64,000 bases of DNA from Mycolicibacter longobardus (GTDB lineage Bacteria; Actinomycetota; Actinomycetes; Mycobacteriales; Mycobacteriaceae): the NCBI RefSeq assembly GCF_002102265.1, contig NZ_LQPG01000009.1, positions 1 through 64,000 on the forward strand. Reading direction: 5' to 3'. The position numbers and the translations under genes are program-made. Shown in pieces: positions 54,251 to 64,000 of this stretch. Positions within the stretch are counted from its first letter, which is position 1. Each line of letters begins with the position of its first letter. Under the pieces are notes generated by a model. It was not told where the DNA came from. It did not search any database and worked only from the letters and a program-made list of their open reading frames with translations.

Positions 54251-56206
54251 GTGACCACTTCCGAAGCCTTACGCGACACCTTGGACGGCCGCTGGCACGC
54301 GGTGAAGAACCGGGTCCGGGAGACCCTGTCCGATGAGAAGTTTCGTCCGCACTACACCCCCAACACCGCCATCGCCCGCGCCAAGGTCGCCGAACAGCTC
54401 AGGATCATGGCGGGCTCCGGCGTGGCTGCCGACAGTTTCCGCAAGGAGCACGGCGGCACCGGCGACGTGGGAGCGGCGATCAGCATGATCGAGATGCTGG
54501 CCATGTCGGATCTGTCGCTGATGGTCAAGGCCGGAGTGCAGTGGGGGTTGTTCGGCGGTGCGGTGGAGAACCTCGGCACCGAGCGTCATCACAGCGCCTA
54601 TGTGGACAAGATCATCAATCTCGACGTACTCGGCTGCTTCGCGATGACCGAGACCGGTCACGGCAGCGACGTGCAGGCACTGGAGACCACCGCCACCTAC
54701 GATCCCGCGAGCCAGGAGTTCGTCATCGACTCCGCCACCGGCACCGCGCGCAAGGACTACATCGGCGGTGCCGCCGAAACCGCTACCGTCGCAGCGGTGT
54801 TCGCCCAGCTCATCACCAACGGCGAAACCCACGGCGTGCACTGCTTCCTGGTGCCGATCCGAGACGCCGAGGGCAACGACCTGCCCGGCGTCACCACCTC
54901 GGACTGTCACTACAAGGGCGGGCTGCCCGGGGTGGACAACGGCCGTATCGTCTTCGACCAGGTACGGGTTCCCCGGGAGAACCTGTTGAACCGATACGCC
55001 GACGTGGAGCCCGACGGCAGCTACCAATCATCGATCGAAAGCGATGGCCGACGGTTCTTCACCATGATCGGGACCCTGATCCGGGGCCGGGTCTCGGTGG
55101 GCGGGAGCGCAGGTGCGGCGGCGCGGGTCGCACTGGATATCGCCACCCGGTATGCGTTGCAGCGCAGACAGTTCAGCGCACCCGGCCACGACGGGGCCGA
55201 ACACGAGGTGCTGATCATGGACTACCTGGCGCACCAGCGCCGGCTGTTCCCGCTGATCGCCCGATCCTATGCCCTGCAGTTCGCCCAGAACGAGTTGGTG
55301 GGCCGGTGTCATGATCTGCAGACCACCGACAGCCCCGACGCCGAAGAGCAGCGCGAGCTGGAGGCGCGGGCGGCCGGACTGAAGGCGGCCAACACCTGGC
55401 ACGCGTCCCGGGCCATCCAGGAGGCACGGGAGGCCTGCGGCGGCGCCGGGTACATGGCCGAGAACCGGCTGATCGCGTTGCGCGCCGACACGGACGTGTT
55501 CACCACCTTCGAGGGCGACAACCACGTGCTGACCCAGCTGGTGGCCAAACAGCTGCTGACCGCCTACGCCGACGACATCGCCGGCATGAGCCCGGTCGAC
55601 TGGGTGCGGTTCGCCGCCGAAACCGTCAGTGACCGGGTGTTGAAACGAACTGCGGCGGAGACGATCATCCAGACCATCGTGGACGCCCGGCAGGACAGCG
55701 AGGAGGAGGGCAGCCTGTTCAACCGAGGAACCCAGGTACACATGTTCGAGGACCGCGAAGAGTATCTGCTGGCCTCGGTGGCACGCCGGCTCAAGGCCAA
55801 GTCCGAGGAGATGAGCGACTTCGACGCCTTCAACGCGGTGCAGGACCACGTGCTGCACGCGGCCACCGCCCACATAGATCGGGTGGTGCTGGAGGCGTTC
55901 GTCGCAGGTATCGAATCCTGCCCGGACACCGGTGCACGCGAGCTGCTGGAGCTGGTGTGCGACCTGTACGCGCTGAGCGTCATCGAGGAAGACAAGGCCT
56001 GGTACATCGCACATCGGTACCTGTCCACCGATCGGGCCAAGGCCGTCACCCGCGGTATCAACGATCGGTGCCGGAAGCTGCGGCCGCACGCGCAGACCCT
56101 GGTCGACGGGTTCGGCATCCCTGAGCAGTTGCGGTACGCCGAGATGCTGCATCCGGAACACTTGTCAGTAACGCCCGCCGGTGTACCCGGACAGCTGTCT
56201 TTATAG
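54251..56206 (+). CDS. Acyl-CoA dehydrogenase/oxidase family protein
   Basis: 651 residues, longer than a usual acyl-CoA dehydrogenase (about 380-400). The FAD-binding core is at about 20-450, with CFAMTETGHGSDVQALETTATYD, RRFFTMIGTLIRGRVSVGGSAG and the catalytic Glu region TTFEGDNHVLTQLVAKQLL. The C-terminal domain at about 480-645 (DHVLHAATAHIDRVVLEAF, EEDKAWYIAHRYLSTDRAKAVTRGIN) matches acyl-CoA oxidase-type C-terminal domains. It probably oxidises acyl-CoA. Three in-frame GTG starts (54233, 54242, 54251) are possible; 54251 gives MTTSEALRDTLDG. No electron-transfer gene is adjacent. Confidence 0.85.
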   Translation: MTTSEALRDTLDGRWHAVKNRVRETLSDEKFRPHYTPNTAIARAKVAEQLRIMAGSGVAADSFRKEHGGTGDVGAAISMIEMLAMSDLSLMVKAGVQWGLFGGAVENLGTERHHSAYVDKIINLDVLGCFAMTETGHGSDVQALETTATYDPASQEFVIDSATGTARKDYIGGAAETATVAAVFAQLITNGETHGVHCFLVPIRDAEGNDLPGVTTSDCHYKGGLPGVDNGRIVFDQVRVPRENLLNRYADVEPDGSYQSSIESDGRRFFTMIGTLIRGRVSVGGSAGAAARVALDIATRYALQRRQFSAPGHDGAEHEVLIMDYLAHQRRLFPLIARSYALQFAQNELVGRCHDLQTTDSPDAEEQRELEARAAGLKAANTWHASRAIQEAREACGGAGYMAENRLIALRADTDVFTTFEGDNHVLTQLVAKQLLTAYADDIAGMSPVDWVRFAAETVSDRVLKRTAAETIIQTIVDARQDSEEEGSLFNRGTQVHMFEDREEYLLASVARRLKAKSEEMSDFDAFNAVQDHVLHAATAHIDRVVLEAFVAGIESCPDTGARELLELVCDLYALSVIEEDKAWYIAHRYLSTDRAKAVTRGINDRCRKLRPHAQTLVDGFGIPEQLRYAEMLHPEHLSVTPAGVPGQLSL

Positions 56207-56244
56207 GCTGTTGGGACCCCTGCCCGAACAAAGGAGTATCTCTC

Positions 56245-56631
56245 ATGGCGTGGTTCCTCGCGCTGAATGCCACACCGACCAAAGGTGTCCAGGCCCCGAC
56301 CTATGAGCTGCACGAAACCGCTGATATCGAGCGGATCACCGAGGAGATGGCGACCTTCGCCGCCTCCGATCGCGCGGTGGCGGTCCCCGCCGTGTTCAAC
56401 AACGGCCGCCAGCAGGTCACCCTGTATGTGCGTCCGGCCGCCTGGGGCGCCTGGGCGATCTACCAGCTGAGCGAAGAAGAGCGTCGCGAGATGATGGCCA
56501 ACAGTCCGCTGGTCAACGCGCTCGCCCAGGCCCGCGCCGCCAAGCAGCAGCAGCCCCAGCAGACGCCGCCGATGTTCGCACAGCAGCCGCCTTCGCAGGC
56601 GGGGCCGTCGGTGATTCCCCGGCTGGACTGA
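56245..56631 (+). CDS. Conserved hypothetical protein with Gln/Pro-rich tail
   Basis: 128 residues. AAAGGAG lies 9 bases before the ATG, a strong start. The first 85 residues (MAWFLALNATPTKGVQAPTY ... LYVRPAAWGAWAIYQLSEEE) look like a compact globular domain. The tail is Gln/Pro/Ala-rich (QQQPQQTPPMFAQQPP). No function recognised. It sits between the acyl-CoA dehydrogenase gene and tRNA-Asn. Confidence 0.7.
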   Translation: MAWFLALNATPTKGVQAPTYELHETADIERITEEMATFAASDRAVAVPAVFNNGRQQVTLYVRPAAWGAWAIYQLSEEERREMMANSPLVNALAQARAAKQQQPQQTPPMFAQQPPSQAGPSVIPRLD

Positions 56632-56647
56632 CGCCGGTATTCAAGCG

Positions 56648-56723
56648 TGGCTCCCCCGGGTGGACTCGAACCACCAACCCTCCGGTTAACAGCCGAATGC
56701 TCTGCCAATTGAGCTACAGGGGA
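56648..56723 (-). tRNA. tRNA-Asn (anticodon GUU)
   Basis: The minus strand gives a cloverleaf with acceptor TCCCCTG paired to CGGGGGA, discriminator G and encoded CCA (56648-56650). The anticodon loop is CTGTTAA, giving GUU. The T-arm is GTTCGAGTC-like. In M. tuberculosis asnT lies in the same place, before the dnaG region. Confidence 0.95.
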
Positions 56724-56821
56724 CTGCCGTCCGCGTGGACGTGCACGACTCTAGCGCATACGGCAGGCACCGCATTCCCACGGGGGTCGCACCCGACCCA
56801 CCCGGTGCCGCGTGAGGCAGG

Positions 56822-57112
56822 ATGGAACTACTGCATCGTCTGTTCGAAGGGGCCACATTGATCGGGTATGTCGTGGTGGCGGGGGTCGGCTACGTGATGG
56901 GCACGAAAGCCGGCCGCCGTCGTTACGAGCAGATCGTCGGCACCTACCACGCCGTGACCAGCAGTCCGATCGCCAAAGCGGTGATCGACAAGGGACGGCG
57001 CAGCATCGCCAACCGGATCCATCCCGACCCGAGCATGGTGACGCTGACCGAGCTCGAGGACGGCACCACCGTGGTGCAGCCGGAGGACCCGCAGGGTCCC
57101 GACGCACGCTGA
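56822..57112 (+). CDS. Small conserved membrane-associated protein (Rv2342-like)
   Basis: 96 residues with one N-terminal membrane helix (GATLIGYVVVAGVGYVMGTKAG), then the basic GRRRYEQIVGTYHAVTSSPIAKAVIDKGRRS and an acidic tail. The pattern fits small mycobacterial proteins encoded just before dnaG. Function unknown. It is convergent with dnaG. Confidence 0.75.
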   Translation: MELLHRLFEGATLIGYVVVAGVGYVMGTKAGRRRYEQIVGTYHAVTSSPIAKAVIDKGRRSIANRIHPDPSMVTLTELEDGTTVVQPEDPQGPDAR

Positions 57113-57190
57113 ATTCGCCGCACCCGACCTCCGATCAGGCGGCACCAAACACGCCTGACCCGCTGCACCCGACCTCCGGCCGGGCCGCGA

Positions 57191-59119
57191 TCAGGCGGTC
57201 AGATCGTCGCCGCTGGCCTGCTCCAACAGGCTGCGCCGGTAGGCCTCCATCGCCACCAGGTCGCCGAAGAGCGCGTGGTATTCGTCGCTGTGCTCGACGG
57301 GCGACATGCGCTGCAGCTTGGACTTGACCTCGGCGATCTGCCGACCCACCCACACCTCCTGCAACCGGGCCAGTACCCCGCCGATGTAGCGGGGCAGCTT
57401 GTCGTCATCGACCCGGATCGCCTCCACGCTCAACTCGTGGATGAGCGCGGTGGTCAACGACGAAGTCGTCTGCTCGCGCACGGTTTCGATCCACTGCGCG
57501 CCACCGGCGCCGGCCACCCCGCCGGTTCCACCGGCCGCATCGATGGCCGCGCGCACCGCCCCGTAGCCGGGGTGGGTGAAGCTCTCCACGGTCAGGGTGT
57601 CGAACACCGGGCCGGCCAACGCGGGAAACTGCAGCGCCGCCTTGAGCGCTTCGCGTTGCGGCCACAGCGTCGGATCGGCGGGGTTGGGGCGCGCCGCGGC
57701 GGGTTGTTCGACGGCGGGTCTGCCGGGGGCACGCGAAGCCGTACGCTCCCTGCTCCCGGTGGCCTGGCCCTCGTTTCTGGCCTCGCTCTTGGCCTGCGCG
57801 CGCACCCGGCCGATCACTTGCGCGACGTCGTCCCAGCCCACCCAGCCGGCCAGCTGGCGCGCGTACTCGTCGCGCAGTGTCGGATCCTTGATCTGGGCGA
57901 CCATCGGCACACAGCGGCGCAGCGCGGCTACCCGGCCCTCGGCATTGTCCAGATCGATCTCCGACAGCGCGGTGCGAACCGCGAACTCGAACAACGGAGT
58001 TCGGCGCGCCACCAGGTCGCGCAGCGCCTCATTACCGTGCGCCAGACGCAGATCACACGGGTCCATGCCGTCGGCGGCCACCGCGACGAAGGACTGACCG
58101 GCCAACTGCTGCTCCCCCTCGAGCGCCTTGACCGCGGCTGCACGCCCGGCCGCGTCGCCGTCGAAGACGTAGATCAGCTCACCCCGAAAGAACTTGTCGT
58201 CCATCATCAGTCGGCGCAACATCGCCAGGTGCTCGTCGCCGAAAGCGGTGCCGCAGGAGGCGACCGCGGTGGTCACTCCCGCCAGGTGCATCGCCATCAC
58301 GTCGGTGTAACCCTCGACGACGATGGCCTGATGTCCGCGGGCGATGTCCCGCTTGGCCAGATCGAGCCCGAACAGCACATTGGACTTCTTGTAGAGCGTG
58401 GTCTCGGGGGTGTTGACGTACTTGGCCTCCATCGGATCGTCGTCGAACAGCCGGCGGGCGCCGAACCCGATCACCTCCCCCGCCGAGGAACGGATCGGCC
58501 ACAGCAGCCGGCGATGGAATCGGTCCATCGGGCCGCGGCGCCCCTCCCGGGACAGACCGGCGGCCTCCAGCTCCTTGAACTCGAAGCCCTTGCGCAGCAG
58601 GTGTTTGGTCAGGCCGTCCCACCCGGACGGGGCGAATCCGCAGCCGAACCGCTCGGCGGCCGCGGCATCGAAGTTGCGGTCGGTGAGATATTTCCGCGCC
58701 GGTGCGGCCTCGGCGGTGCCCAGCGCCGCGGCGTAGAACTCGGCGGCCGCGGCATTGGCGGCGATCAGCCGGCTGCGGCCACCGCGCTCCCGCTGGATGT
58801 TGGTGGCCGACGCCCCGGTGTAGGTGATGGTGTGGCCGACCCGGTCGGCAAGCAGTTCCACCGCCTCCACGAAGCTGGCGTGCTCGATCTTCTGCACGAA
58901 CGCGTAGACGTCGCCGCCTTCCCCGCACCCGAAGCAGTGGAACAGTCCGTGGTTGGGGCGGACATGAAAGGACGGCGACTTCTCGTTGTGGAACGGGCAC
59001 AGACCCTTGAGCGAATCCGCCCCGGCCCGCCTGAGCTGCACGTAGTCGCCCACCACGTCCTCGATCCGGACACGTTCGCGGATGGCGGCGATGTCGCGAT
59101 CGGAGATACGGCCGGGCAC
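57191..59119 (-). CDS. dnaG: DNA primase DnaG
   Basis: 642 residues. The CHC2 zinc finger is CPFHNEKSPSFHV ... HCFGCGEGGD (about 42-70). The TOPRIM catalytic domain has VVEGYTDVMAMH and YVFDGDAAGR (about 260-330). A C-terminal helicase-binding domain follows a low-complexity linker (about 440-485). Primes lagging-strand synthesis with DnaB. It lies 9 bases downstream of dgt, as in M. tuberculosis. Confidence 0.98.
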   Translation of the reverse strand: MPGRISDRDIAAIRERVRIEDVVGDYVQLRRAGADSLKGLCPFHNEKSPSFHVRPNHGLFHCFGCGEGGDVYAFVQKIEHASFVEAVELLADRVGHTITYTGASATNIQRERGGRSRLIAANAAAAEFYAAALGTAEAAPARKYLTDRNFDAAAAERFGCGFAPSGWDGLTKHLLRKGFEFKELEAAGLSREGRRGPMDRFHRRLLWPIRSSAGEVIGFGARRLFDDDPMEAKYVNTPETTLYKKSNVLFGLDLAKRDIARGHQAIVVEGYTDVMAMHLAGVTTAVASCGTAFGDEHLAMLRRLMMDDKFFRGELIYVFDGDAAGRAAAVKALEGEQQLAGQSFVAVAADGMDPCDLRLAHGNEALRDLVARRTPLFEFAVRTALSEIDLDNAEGRVAALRRCVPMVAQIKDPTLRDEYARQLAGWVGWDDVAQVIGRVRAQAKSEARNEGQATGSRERTASRAPGRPAVEQPAAARPNPADPTLWPQREALKAALQFPALAGPVFDTLTVESFTHPGYGAVRAAIDAAGGTGGVAGAGGAQWIETVREQTTSSLTTALIHELSVEAIRVDDDKLPRYIGGVLARLQEVWVGRQIAEVKSKLQRMSPVEHSDEYHALFGDLVAMEAYRRSLLEQASGDDLTA

Positions 59120-59128
59120 CGGGTCAGT

Positions 59129-60391
59129 CTAGAGCGCCTCGATGCGCTCCAGGCGCCCCTCGGTGCAGGACGCGATCTGGTCGACGACCACCCGCAGCCG
59201 CGCGCAGTCGTCTTCGGCGGCGTTGAACGCCGGGACGAAGATCGGGTCCAGACTGTCCGGCGCCGTCGCGAGCAGGCGGTGCGCCACCGCGTGCACCCGG
59301 TCGCGCTGGGCGGCCTGGAGCTTGCGATGCTGATCCGAGGATATGATGAATTGCACCGCAAGGGTTTTCAGCACGGCCACTTCGGCCCGGACCAACTCGG
59401 GCACTTCGAGGTCGGCCTGGTAACGAGTCAGCGGCCCGGGGCCGGCCGCGGCATGGGTGGCGGTGATCGCCGCGGAGGCGAAGCGCCCGACCAGCTCGCT
59501 GGTCAGCCGCTTGAGCGCCACCGACGCCGACAGGCTCGCCGAGAACTCGCCGTGAGAGCCGACCGCGGCCACCACCGGCAGTTCGGTGAGTCGGCGGGCC
59601 GCGGCGGCCAGGTCGTGAGCCCCGCCGGGGTCGCCCAGTCGTGCCAGTTCGGCCACCGTCGAGGAGTCGGCGAGCACCCGCAGGTCGATCCGGCCGGAGA
59701 TGACGCCGTCTTCGACGTCGTGCACCGAGTAGGCGACGTCGTCGGCCCAATCCATGATCTGCGACTCCAGACAGACCCGCCCCTCGGGCGCTCCCCGGCG
59801 CATCCATTCGGCGGCGGCCCGGTCGTTCTCGTAGAAACCGAACTTGGTGCGGACCGTGCCGTCCTGGGACACCCGGGGCCACGGATATTTGGTGACGGCA
59901 TCCAGCGCCGCCCGGGTCAGATTCAGCCCCGCGCTGGCACCGTCCGGCCGCAGAACTTTGGGCTCCAGACTGGTGAGGATGCGGAAATTCTGCGCGTTTC
60001 CCTCGAATCCACCGCAGTCTGAAGCGATTTCGTTGAGCGCCTGCTCACCGTTGTGACCATAGGGCGGGTGCCCGATGTCGTGGGCCAACCCGGCCAGATC
60101 GACCAGGTCGGGATCGCAGCCCAGCCCGATCGCCATCCCCCGCCCGATCTGCGCCACCTCCAGCGAATGGGTCAGCCGGGTGCGCGGGGTGTCGCCGTCG
60201 CGGGGTCCGACGACCTGGGTCTTGTCGGCCAGCCGGCGCAGCGCGGCGCTGTGCAACACCCTGGCCCGGTCACGCGCGAAGTCGGTTCGATGCTGGCCCG
60301 CGGTTCCGGGCAGGCCGGCGGTTTTCGACGACTCCCCCACGATGCGTTCGCGGTCGTGCGCGTCGTAGCTGTCGGATGAGTTTGTGGCCAC
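59129..60391 (-). CDS. dgt: dGTPase-like HD phosphohydrolase
   Basis: 420 residues. The HD-domain residues are in [12 protein letters not shown] (about 70), [18 protein letters not shown] (about 110) and a later [16 protein letters not shown]. This is the deoxyguanosine triphosphate triphosphohydrolase-like family, which hydrolyses dNTPs and tunes nucleotide pools. The ATG start gives [18 protein letters not shown]. Operon with dnaG downstream (9-base gap). Confidence 0.95.
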   Translation of the reverse strand: MATNSSDSYDAHDRERIVGESSKTAGLPGTAGQHRTDFARDRARVLHSAALRRLADKTQVVGPRDGDTPRTRLTHSLEVAQIGRGMAIGLGCDPDLVDLAGLAHDIGHPPYGHNGEQALNEIASDCGGFEGNAQNFRILTSLEPKVLRPDGASAGLNLTRAALDAVTKYPWPRVSQDGTVRTKFGFYENDRAAAEWMRRGAPEGRVCLESQIMDWADDVAYSVHDVEDGVISGRIDLRVLADSSTVAELARLGDPGGAHDLAAAARRLTELPVVAAVGSHGEFSASLSASVALKRLTSELVGRFASAAITATHAAAGPGPLTRYQADLEVPELVRAEVAVLKTLAVQFIISSDQHRKLQAAQRDRVHAVAHRLLATAPDSLDPIFVPAFNAAEDDCARLRVVVDQIASCTEGRLERIEAL

Positions 60392-60527
60392 CGCCGCCAG
60401 TCTATTTTGACCTTGCCGGCATCGATGACATGCCGGGCCGAAGTTCGATGCTCAGCGGCGGGGAAATCGGGCGGGCCGGTCGCAGAATTCCGTCGATCAA
60501 CCCCCGATCGCATATACATTGGCGACC

Positions 60528-62531
60528 ATGCGAATCACCCGCCTGGCCAGCACCGCTCTGGCGATCCTCATCGCTGTGCTGCTGGTGGCGCCGAGCGCCG
60601 CGGCACAACCGCCGATGCGCCTGCCCCACTCGATCACCGACAGCGCCGGGGTGCTGTCGCAATCCGACCGCGCCGGGGTACAGGCCGCGATCGACAGGCT
60701 CTACGCCGACCGGCACGTCCGGCTGTGGGTGGTCTACGTCGACATCTTCTCCGGACAGACCGCCGAGGACTGGGGCCGCAGCACGGCGCGCCTCAGCGAT
60801 CTGGGCAGCAACGACGCCGTGCTGGCGGTGGCCGTCGCCGACCGCAGCTATGCGTTCCTGGTGTCCAACGGCATCTCCGAGATCAGCACCTCCAAAGTCG
60901 ACGCGCTGCGGCGCAACCAGATCGAACCGGCACTGCACCGGGGCGACTGGGCCGGGGCGGCCACCGCCGCCGCCGCCGGGCTCAACGCGGCCGCCGCTCC
61001 GGCCGAGGTGAGCTGGGGGCCGATCCTGATCGCCCTGGCCGCCGTCGCGGCGGCCGGTCTGGTGCTGATGCTGGTGGTCCGTCATCTGCGGCGCCGTCGG
61101 CGAGCCGCGGCACTGGCGGCGGCCCGGCGGATCGATTCCACCGATCCCAACGCGCTGGCCGAGGTGCCGGTGTTCGCCCTCGACGCGCTGTCGCGGGAGA
61201 AGGTGGTCGAGGTCGACAACGCGGTGCGCACCAGCGCCAACGAGCTGGAGCTGGCCCTCGACGAGTTCGGCGAGGAACGTACCCGGCCGTTCGCGCAGGC
61301 CGTCGCCTCGGCCAAGGCGGCCATGGAGCACGCCTTCACCGTGCGCCAGCAACTCGACGACGACATCCCCGAGACGCCGGCCCAACAGCGCGACCTGCTG
61401 ACCGGCGTGATCGTCACCGCCTCCAAAGCCGACCGTGAACTGGAGACCCAGCGCACGTCGTTCGAGCAGTTGCGCGACCTGGTGATCAACGCGTCGGCCC
61501 GGCTCGACGACCTGACCCAGCAGCTGGTGGAGCTGACCGGGCGCATTCCGACCTCCGAGCGCCATCTGGTCGGGTTGCACACCGAATTCGACGCCGCCGC
61601 GCTCAGTTCGGTGTCCGGCAACGTCAAGACCGCGCAGGACCGGGCGGCTTTCGCCGAGCGCAACATCACCCGGGCACGCGGGCTGGCCGACCGCCCGGTG
61701 ACCGGAGGACAGAGTGAACTGGTGGACGCCGTACGGGCCGCCGAATCCGGACTGGGCCAGTGCCGGACGCTGCTCGATGCGGTGGACAACGCCGCCCGCG
61801 ACATCCACCACGCGGTCGCCACACTGCCGGAGGCCGTCGCCGACGCCGAGGCCGGTATCGCGCAGGCCGGCGAGCAGCTGCAGCGCGGGGCGGGCACACA
61901 CAAGTCCGCGTTGACCGCCGCCCGCGACGCCGCGGTCAAGGCCGTCGCCGCAGCACGCACCTCCGGGGATCCTCTGGGTGCCTTCACCGCGTTGACCAAA
62001 GCCGACGCCGACCTGGACCGGCTGCTGGACACCCTGGCCAAGGAGCGCGCGGCTGCCGAGCGGCTGGCCCGCACGCTGGAACAGGCGCTGTTCACCGCGT
62101 CGTCGCGGATCCGCGCCGTCTCGGATTACATCGACACCCGCCGCGGCAGCGTCGGCCCGGAGGCCCGCACCCGGCTGGCCGAGGCGCGCCGCCGGCTCGA
62201 CGCCGCCGAAGACCGACGCACCACCGATGTCGCCGGCGCCATCACCCAGGCCAACGGCGCGGCCACACTGGCGGCTGCGGCTCAATCACTGGCCAAAGCC
62301 GACGTGCAATCCGCACAGCGGGCCTACTACGGGCGCTACGGCGGCGGTCCCGGCGGCGGCAACGACACCGGCGCCATGTTGGGCGGCATCATCATCGGCA
62401 ACATTCTCAGTGGTGGCGGTATGGGCGGCGGGTTCGGCGGCGGCGGATCGAGCGGGGGCGGCTGGAGCCCGACCTCGTTCGGCGGCTCCTCCGGCGGCGG
62501 GGGCTTCTTCGGTGGCGGCGGCCGCTTCTAG
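60528..62531 (+). CDS. TPM-domain membrane protein with coiled coil and Gly-rich tail
   Basis: 667 residues from the ATG at 60528; an upstream TTG (60519) is less likely. Signal peptide about 1-30 (AILIAVLLVAPSAAA), TPM domain about 32-150 (ITDSAGVLSQSDRAGVQAAIDRLY), one membrane helix near 165-190, then a long Ala-rich helical/coiled-coil region and a tail GGGGSSGGG ending GGGGRF. TATACA (60513-60518) sits near the start, so the leader is very short. It matches Rv2345 of M. tuberculosis. TPM domains are thought to have phosphatase or photosystem-repair-like roles elsewhere; the role here is unknown. Confidence 0.85.
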   Translation: MRITRLASTALAILIAVLLVAPSAAAQPPMRLPHSITDSAGVLSQSDRAGVQAAIDRLYADRHVRLWVVYVDIFSGQTAEDWGRSTARLSDLGSNDAVLAVAVADRSYAFLVSNGISEISTSKVDALRRNQIEPALHRGDWAGAATAAAAGLNAAAAPAEVSWGPILIALAAVAAAGLVLMLVVRHLRRRRRAAALAAARRIDSTDPNALAEVPVFALDALSREKVVEVDNAVRTSANELELALDEFGEERTRPFAQAVASAKAAMEHAFTVRQQLDDDIPETPAQQRDLLTGVIVTASKADRELETQRTSFEQLRDLVINASARLDDLTQQLVELTGRIPTSERHLVGLHTEFDAAALSSVSGNVKTAQDRAAFAERNITRARGLADRPVTGGQSELVDAVRAAESGLGQCRTLLDAVDNAARDIHHAVATLPEAVADAEAGIAQAGEQLQRGAGTHKSALTAARDAAVKAVAAARTSGDPLGAFTALTKADADLDRLLDTLAKERAAAERLARTLEQALFTASSRIRAVSDYIDTRRGSVGPEARTRLAEARRRLDAAEDRRTTDVAGAITQANGAATLAAAAQSLAKADVQSAQRAYYGRYGGGPGGGNDTGAMLGGIIIGNILSGGGMGGGFGGGGSSGGGWSPTSFGGSSGGGGFFGGGGRF

Positions 62532-62637
62532 CCGCCGAACCACTCCCCGCCACACGCCCTACGTAGACTCCTGAGCCGTGGACAACAGCCTCAACGACCG
62601 GCCGGTGGGCAGGCCGCTGGACGCTCGGCGGTAAGCC

Positions 62638-63390
62638 ATGTTCGGACTGGTCAACGTCGCCTTGGTAGGGGCACTGGGTGCCTGCGGGTACGCGCTGTGG
62701 GTCCGCCGCGACACCTGGAGTTCGCGCTGGGACGCCAACCCCTCCCGCGTCCTGGTCCTCATGGGTTGCGCAGGACTACTCATGTCCCCGGTGGGGTCGA
62801 CGTTCTTCGACCCGCTCGCACACCGCGTGTTCGGGTTGTGGAACGTCGCCGGTCTGCTCGCCGTGCTCTGCATGTTCTGCGCGATGTTGGTCATGTTCGA
62901 ACACCTGGTGACGCGGCTGACCGACTCCGACCAAGCCAGGTTGCTGGGGCGTCGCCACGTCACGACACCACTGAAATTCGGTCTGCCGCTGGTGGTCGTC
63001 GTGTTCTGCGTCGCCGATCGGGGACACCCCGAATACCTGGATGTCTTCGCGCCCCGCGGCGGCCCGTGGTTCGCGGCCTACTGGGCGCTGGTCGCCGGCT
63101 TGGCGCTGTATCTGTTCGTGTTCACCGGCCGGGTGCTGCTGACCCTGCGGCGCGATCCGCGCTCGAAATCTTCCGCCGAGCTGTACCTGGTCTGGGTCAC
63201 CTTCAAAGTCGCCGCGATTCTGGCGCAGCTGACCAGCGTGCTGGCCGGCAGCACCGTCACGCTGCCGACCTGGATCTGCGTGGGCGTGAGCAGCACCGCC
63301 TTCGCCTACGCATCCGCGCTGTCGTGGCAAACCCGGGCCCAGTGGTTCAAGCCCTTCAGGCGCATAAGCCCCGAGGCCGCCGGAGACTGA
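62638..63390 (+). CDS. Multi-pass integral membrane protein
   Basis: 250 residues with about seven membrane helices (MFGLVNVALVGALGACGYALW at the start, others near 45, 68, 118, 145, 180 and 208). There is no recognised catalytic motif. Basic loops (RRHVTTPLK, RRDPRSKSS) follow helices 3 and 5, consistent with cytoplasmic loops. Function unknown. It is convergent with glyS. Confidence 0.7.
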   Translation: MFGLVNVALVGALGACGYALWVRRDTWSSRWDANPSRVLVLMGCAGLLMSPVGSTFFDPLAHRVFGLWNVAGLLAVLCMFCAMLVMFEHLVTRLTDSDQARLLGRRHVTTPLKFGLPLVVVVFCVADRGHPEYLDVFAPRGGPWFAAYWALVAGLALYLFVFTGRVLLTLRRDPRSKSSAELYLVWVTFKVAAILAQLTSVLAGSTVTLPTWICVGVSSTAFAYASALSWQTRAQWFKPFRRISPEAAGD

Positions 63391-63396
63391 CCTCGA

Positions 63397-64000
63397 TCAG
63401 CAGCCCTTGAGTCGGACGGCCAGGTAGTCGGCCACCGCGTCGATGGCCACCCGCTCCTGAGCCATACTGTCGCGCTCGCGCACGGTGACGGCATGGTCTT
63501 CGAGCGAGTCGAAGTCCACCGTGATGCAGAACGGGGTGCCGATCTCGTCCTGGCGCCGGTAGCGCCGGCCGACCGCCCCCGCGTCGTCGAACTCGACGTT
63601 CCAGGACTGTCGCAGCTCGGCCGCCAGATCCCGCGCCTTCGGCGACAGGTCAGCGTTGCGGCTCAACGGCAGCACCGCAGCCTTGACCGGTGCCAGGCGT
63701 GGGTCCAGCCGCAGCACGGTGCGCTTGTCCACCCCGCCCTTGGCGTTGGGGGCCTCGTCTTCGTGGTACGAGTCGACCAGGAAGGCCATCAGCGAGCGGG
63801 TCAGGCCGGCTGCCGGTTCGATCACGTACGGCGTGTAGCGGGTGTCGGATGCCTGGTCGTAGAACGACAGGTCCACGCCGGAATGCTCTGAGTGCGTGGA
63901 CAGATCGAAGTTGGTGCGGTTGGCGATGCCCTCCAACTCACCCCACGGGTTCCCGGCGAAACCGAACTTGTATTCGATGTCGGTGGTGCCGTCGGAGTAG
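63397..64000 (-). CDS. glyS: Glycyl-tRNA synthetase, C-terminal part (cut by window edge)
   Basis: The last 201 residues are visible, beginning in frame at the window edge with [14 protein letters not shown]. Class II GlyRS motif-3 and anticodon-binding regions are present: [30 protein letters not shown] and [13 protein letters not shown], then [39 protein letters not shown]. The 5' part lies beyond 64000. Charges tRNA-Gly. Confidence 0.96.
   Translation of the reverse strand, partial: YSDGTTDIEYKFGFAGNPWGELEGIANRTNFDLSTHSEHSGVDLSFYDQASDTRYTPYVIEPAAGLTRSLMAFLVDSYHEDEAPNAKGGVDKRTVLRLDPRLAPVKAAVLPLSRNADLSPKARDLAAELRQSWNVEFDDAGAVGRRYRRQDEIGTPFCITVDFDSLEDHAVTVRERDSMAQERVAIDAVADYLAVRLKGC

Overview
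This window is GC-rich mycobacterial DNA. The evidence is PPE proteins (two of them PPE-SVP type), a PGRS-repeat protein, an LpqH-like lipoprotein, VapBC pairs and a mycobactin-type mbtA/mbtB divergent pair. The order htpG ... tldD/tldE-like, usp sugar transporter, ECF-type transporter plus MarR ... tRNA-Asn, dnaG, dgt, TPM-domain protein, glyS follows, with large insertions and losses, what I recall as the Mycobacterium tuberculosis Rv2299c to Rv2357c segment. PGRS and PPE-SVP genes favour a slow-growing Mycobacterium or a close relative. I could not assign a species.

Left part (1-15.2 kb): a tRNA gene beside short repeats, a VapBC30-like toxin-antitoxin pair, an ECF41-type sigma factor divergent from a DoxX-like gene, a methanethiol-methyltransferase-like membrane protein and an alpha/beta hydrolase. 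Next comes a compact biosynthetic locus. An MbtB-like NRPS (ArCP-Cy-A-PCP, no thioesterase) is transcribed leftward. An MbtA-like aryl-AMP ligase and a 1,706-residue KS-AT-DH-KR-ACP polyketide synthase are transcribed rightward, overlapping by 4 bases. A candidate IdeR iron box lies in the divergent promoter. The simplest reading is a polyketide-derived (6-methylsalicylate-like) aryl acid that is activated, loaded on the NRPS and cyclised with Thr or Ser to an aryl-oxazoline: an iron-controlled relative of the first half of mycobactin assembly.

Middle part (15.2-36.4 kb): a long structured leader with a putative cobalamin riboswitch, a terminator-like hairpin and a 15-codon upstream ORF precedes a PPE2-like gene. 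This resembles the regulated ppe2 leader of M. tuberculosis. Two tandem PPE-SVP genes, a signal-peptide PGRS protein without a PE domain, and htpG follow. Then comes a 3,325-residue protein joining an OmpR-type HTH, a BTAD domain, a class III nucleotide cyclase domain, an AAA ATPase and helical repeats to about 15 tandem SnoaL/NTF2-like modules. A second VapBC pair closes this section.

Right part (36.4-64 kb): a TldD/TldE-like protease pair; the usp sugar ABC transporter, split by an amino-acid permease and an LpqH-like lipoprotein gene; a DivIVA-domain protein; an ECF-type transporter with two fused ATPases; MarR; a GAF-GGDEF-EAL protein; a PAS protein; two coupled TetR regulators; a phytase-esterase-like lipoprotein; a large acyl-CoA dehydrogenase/oxidase; tRNA-Asn; dnaG; dgt; a TPM-domain protein; a membrane protein; and the 3' end of glyS, cut by the window edge.
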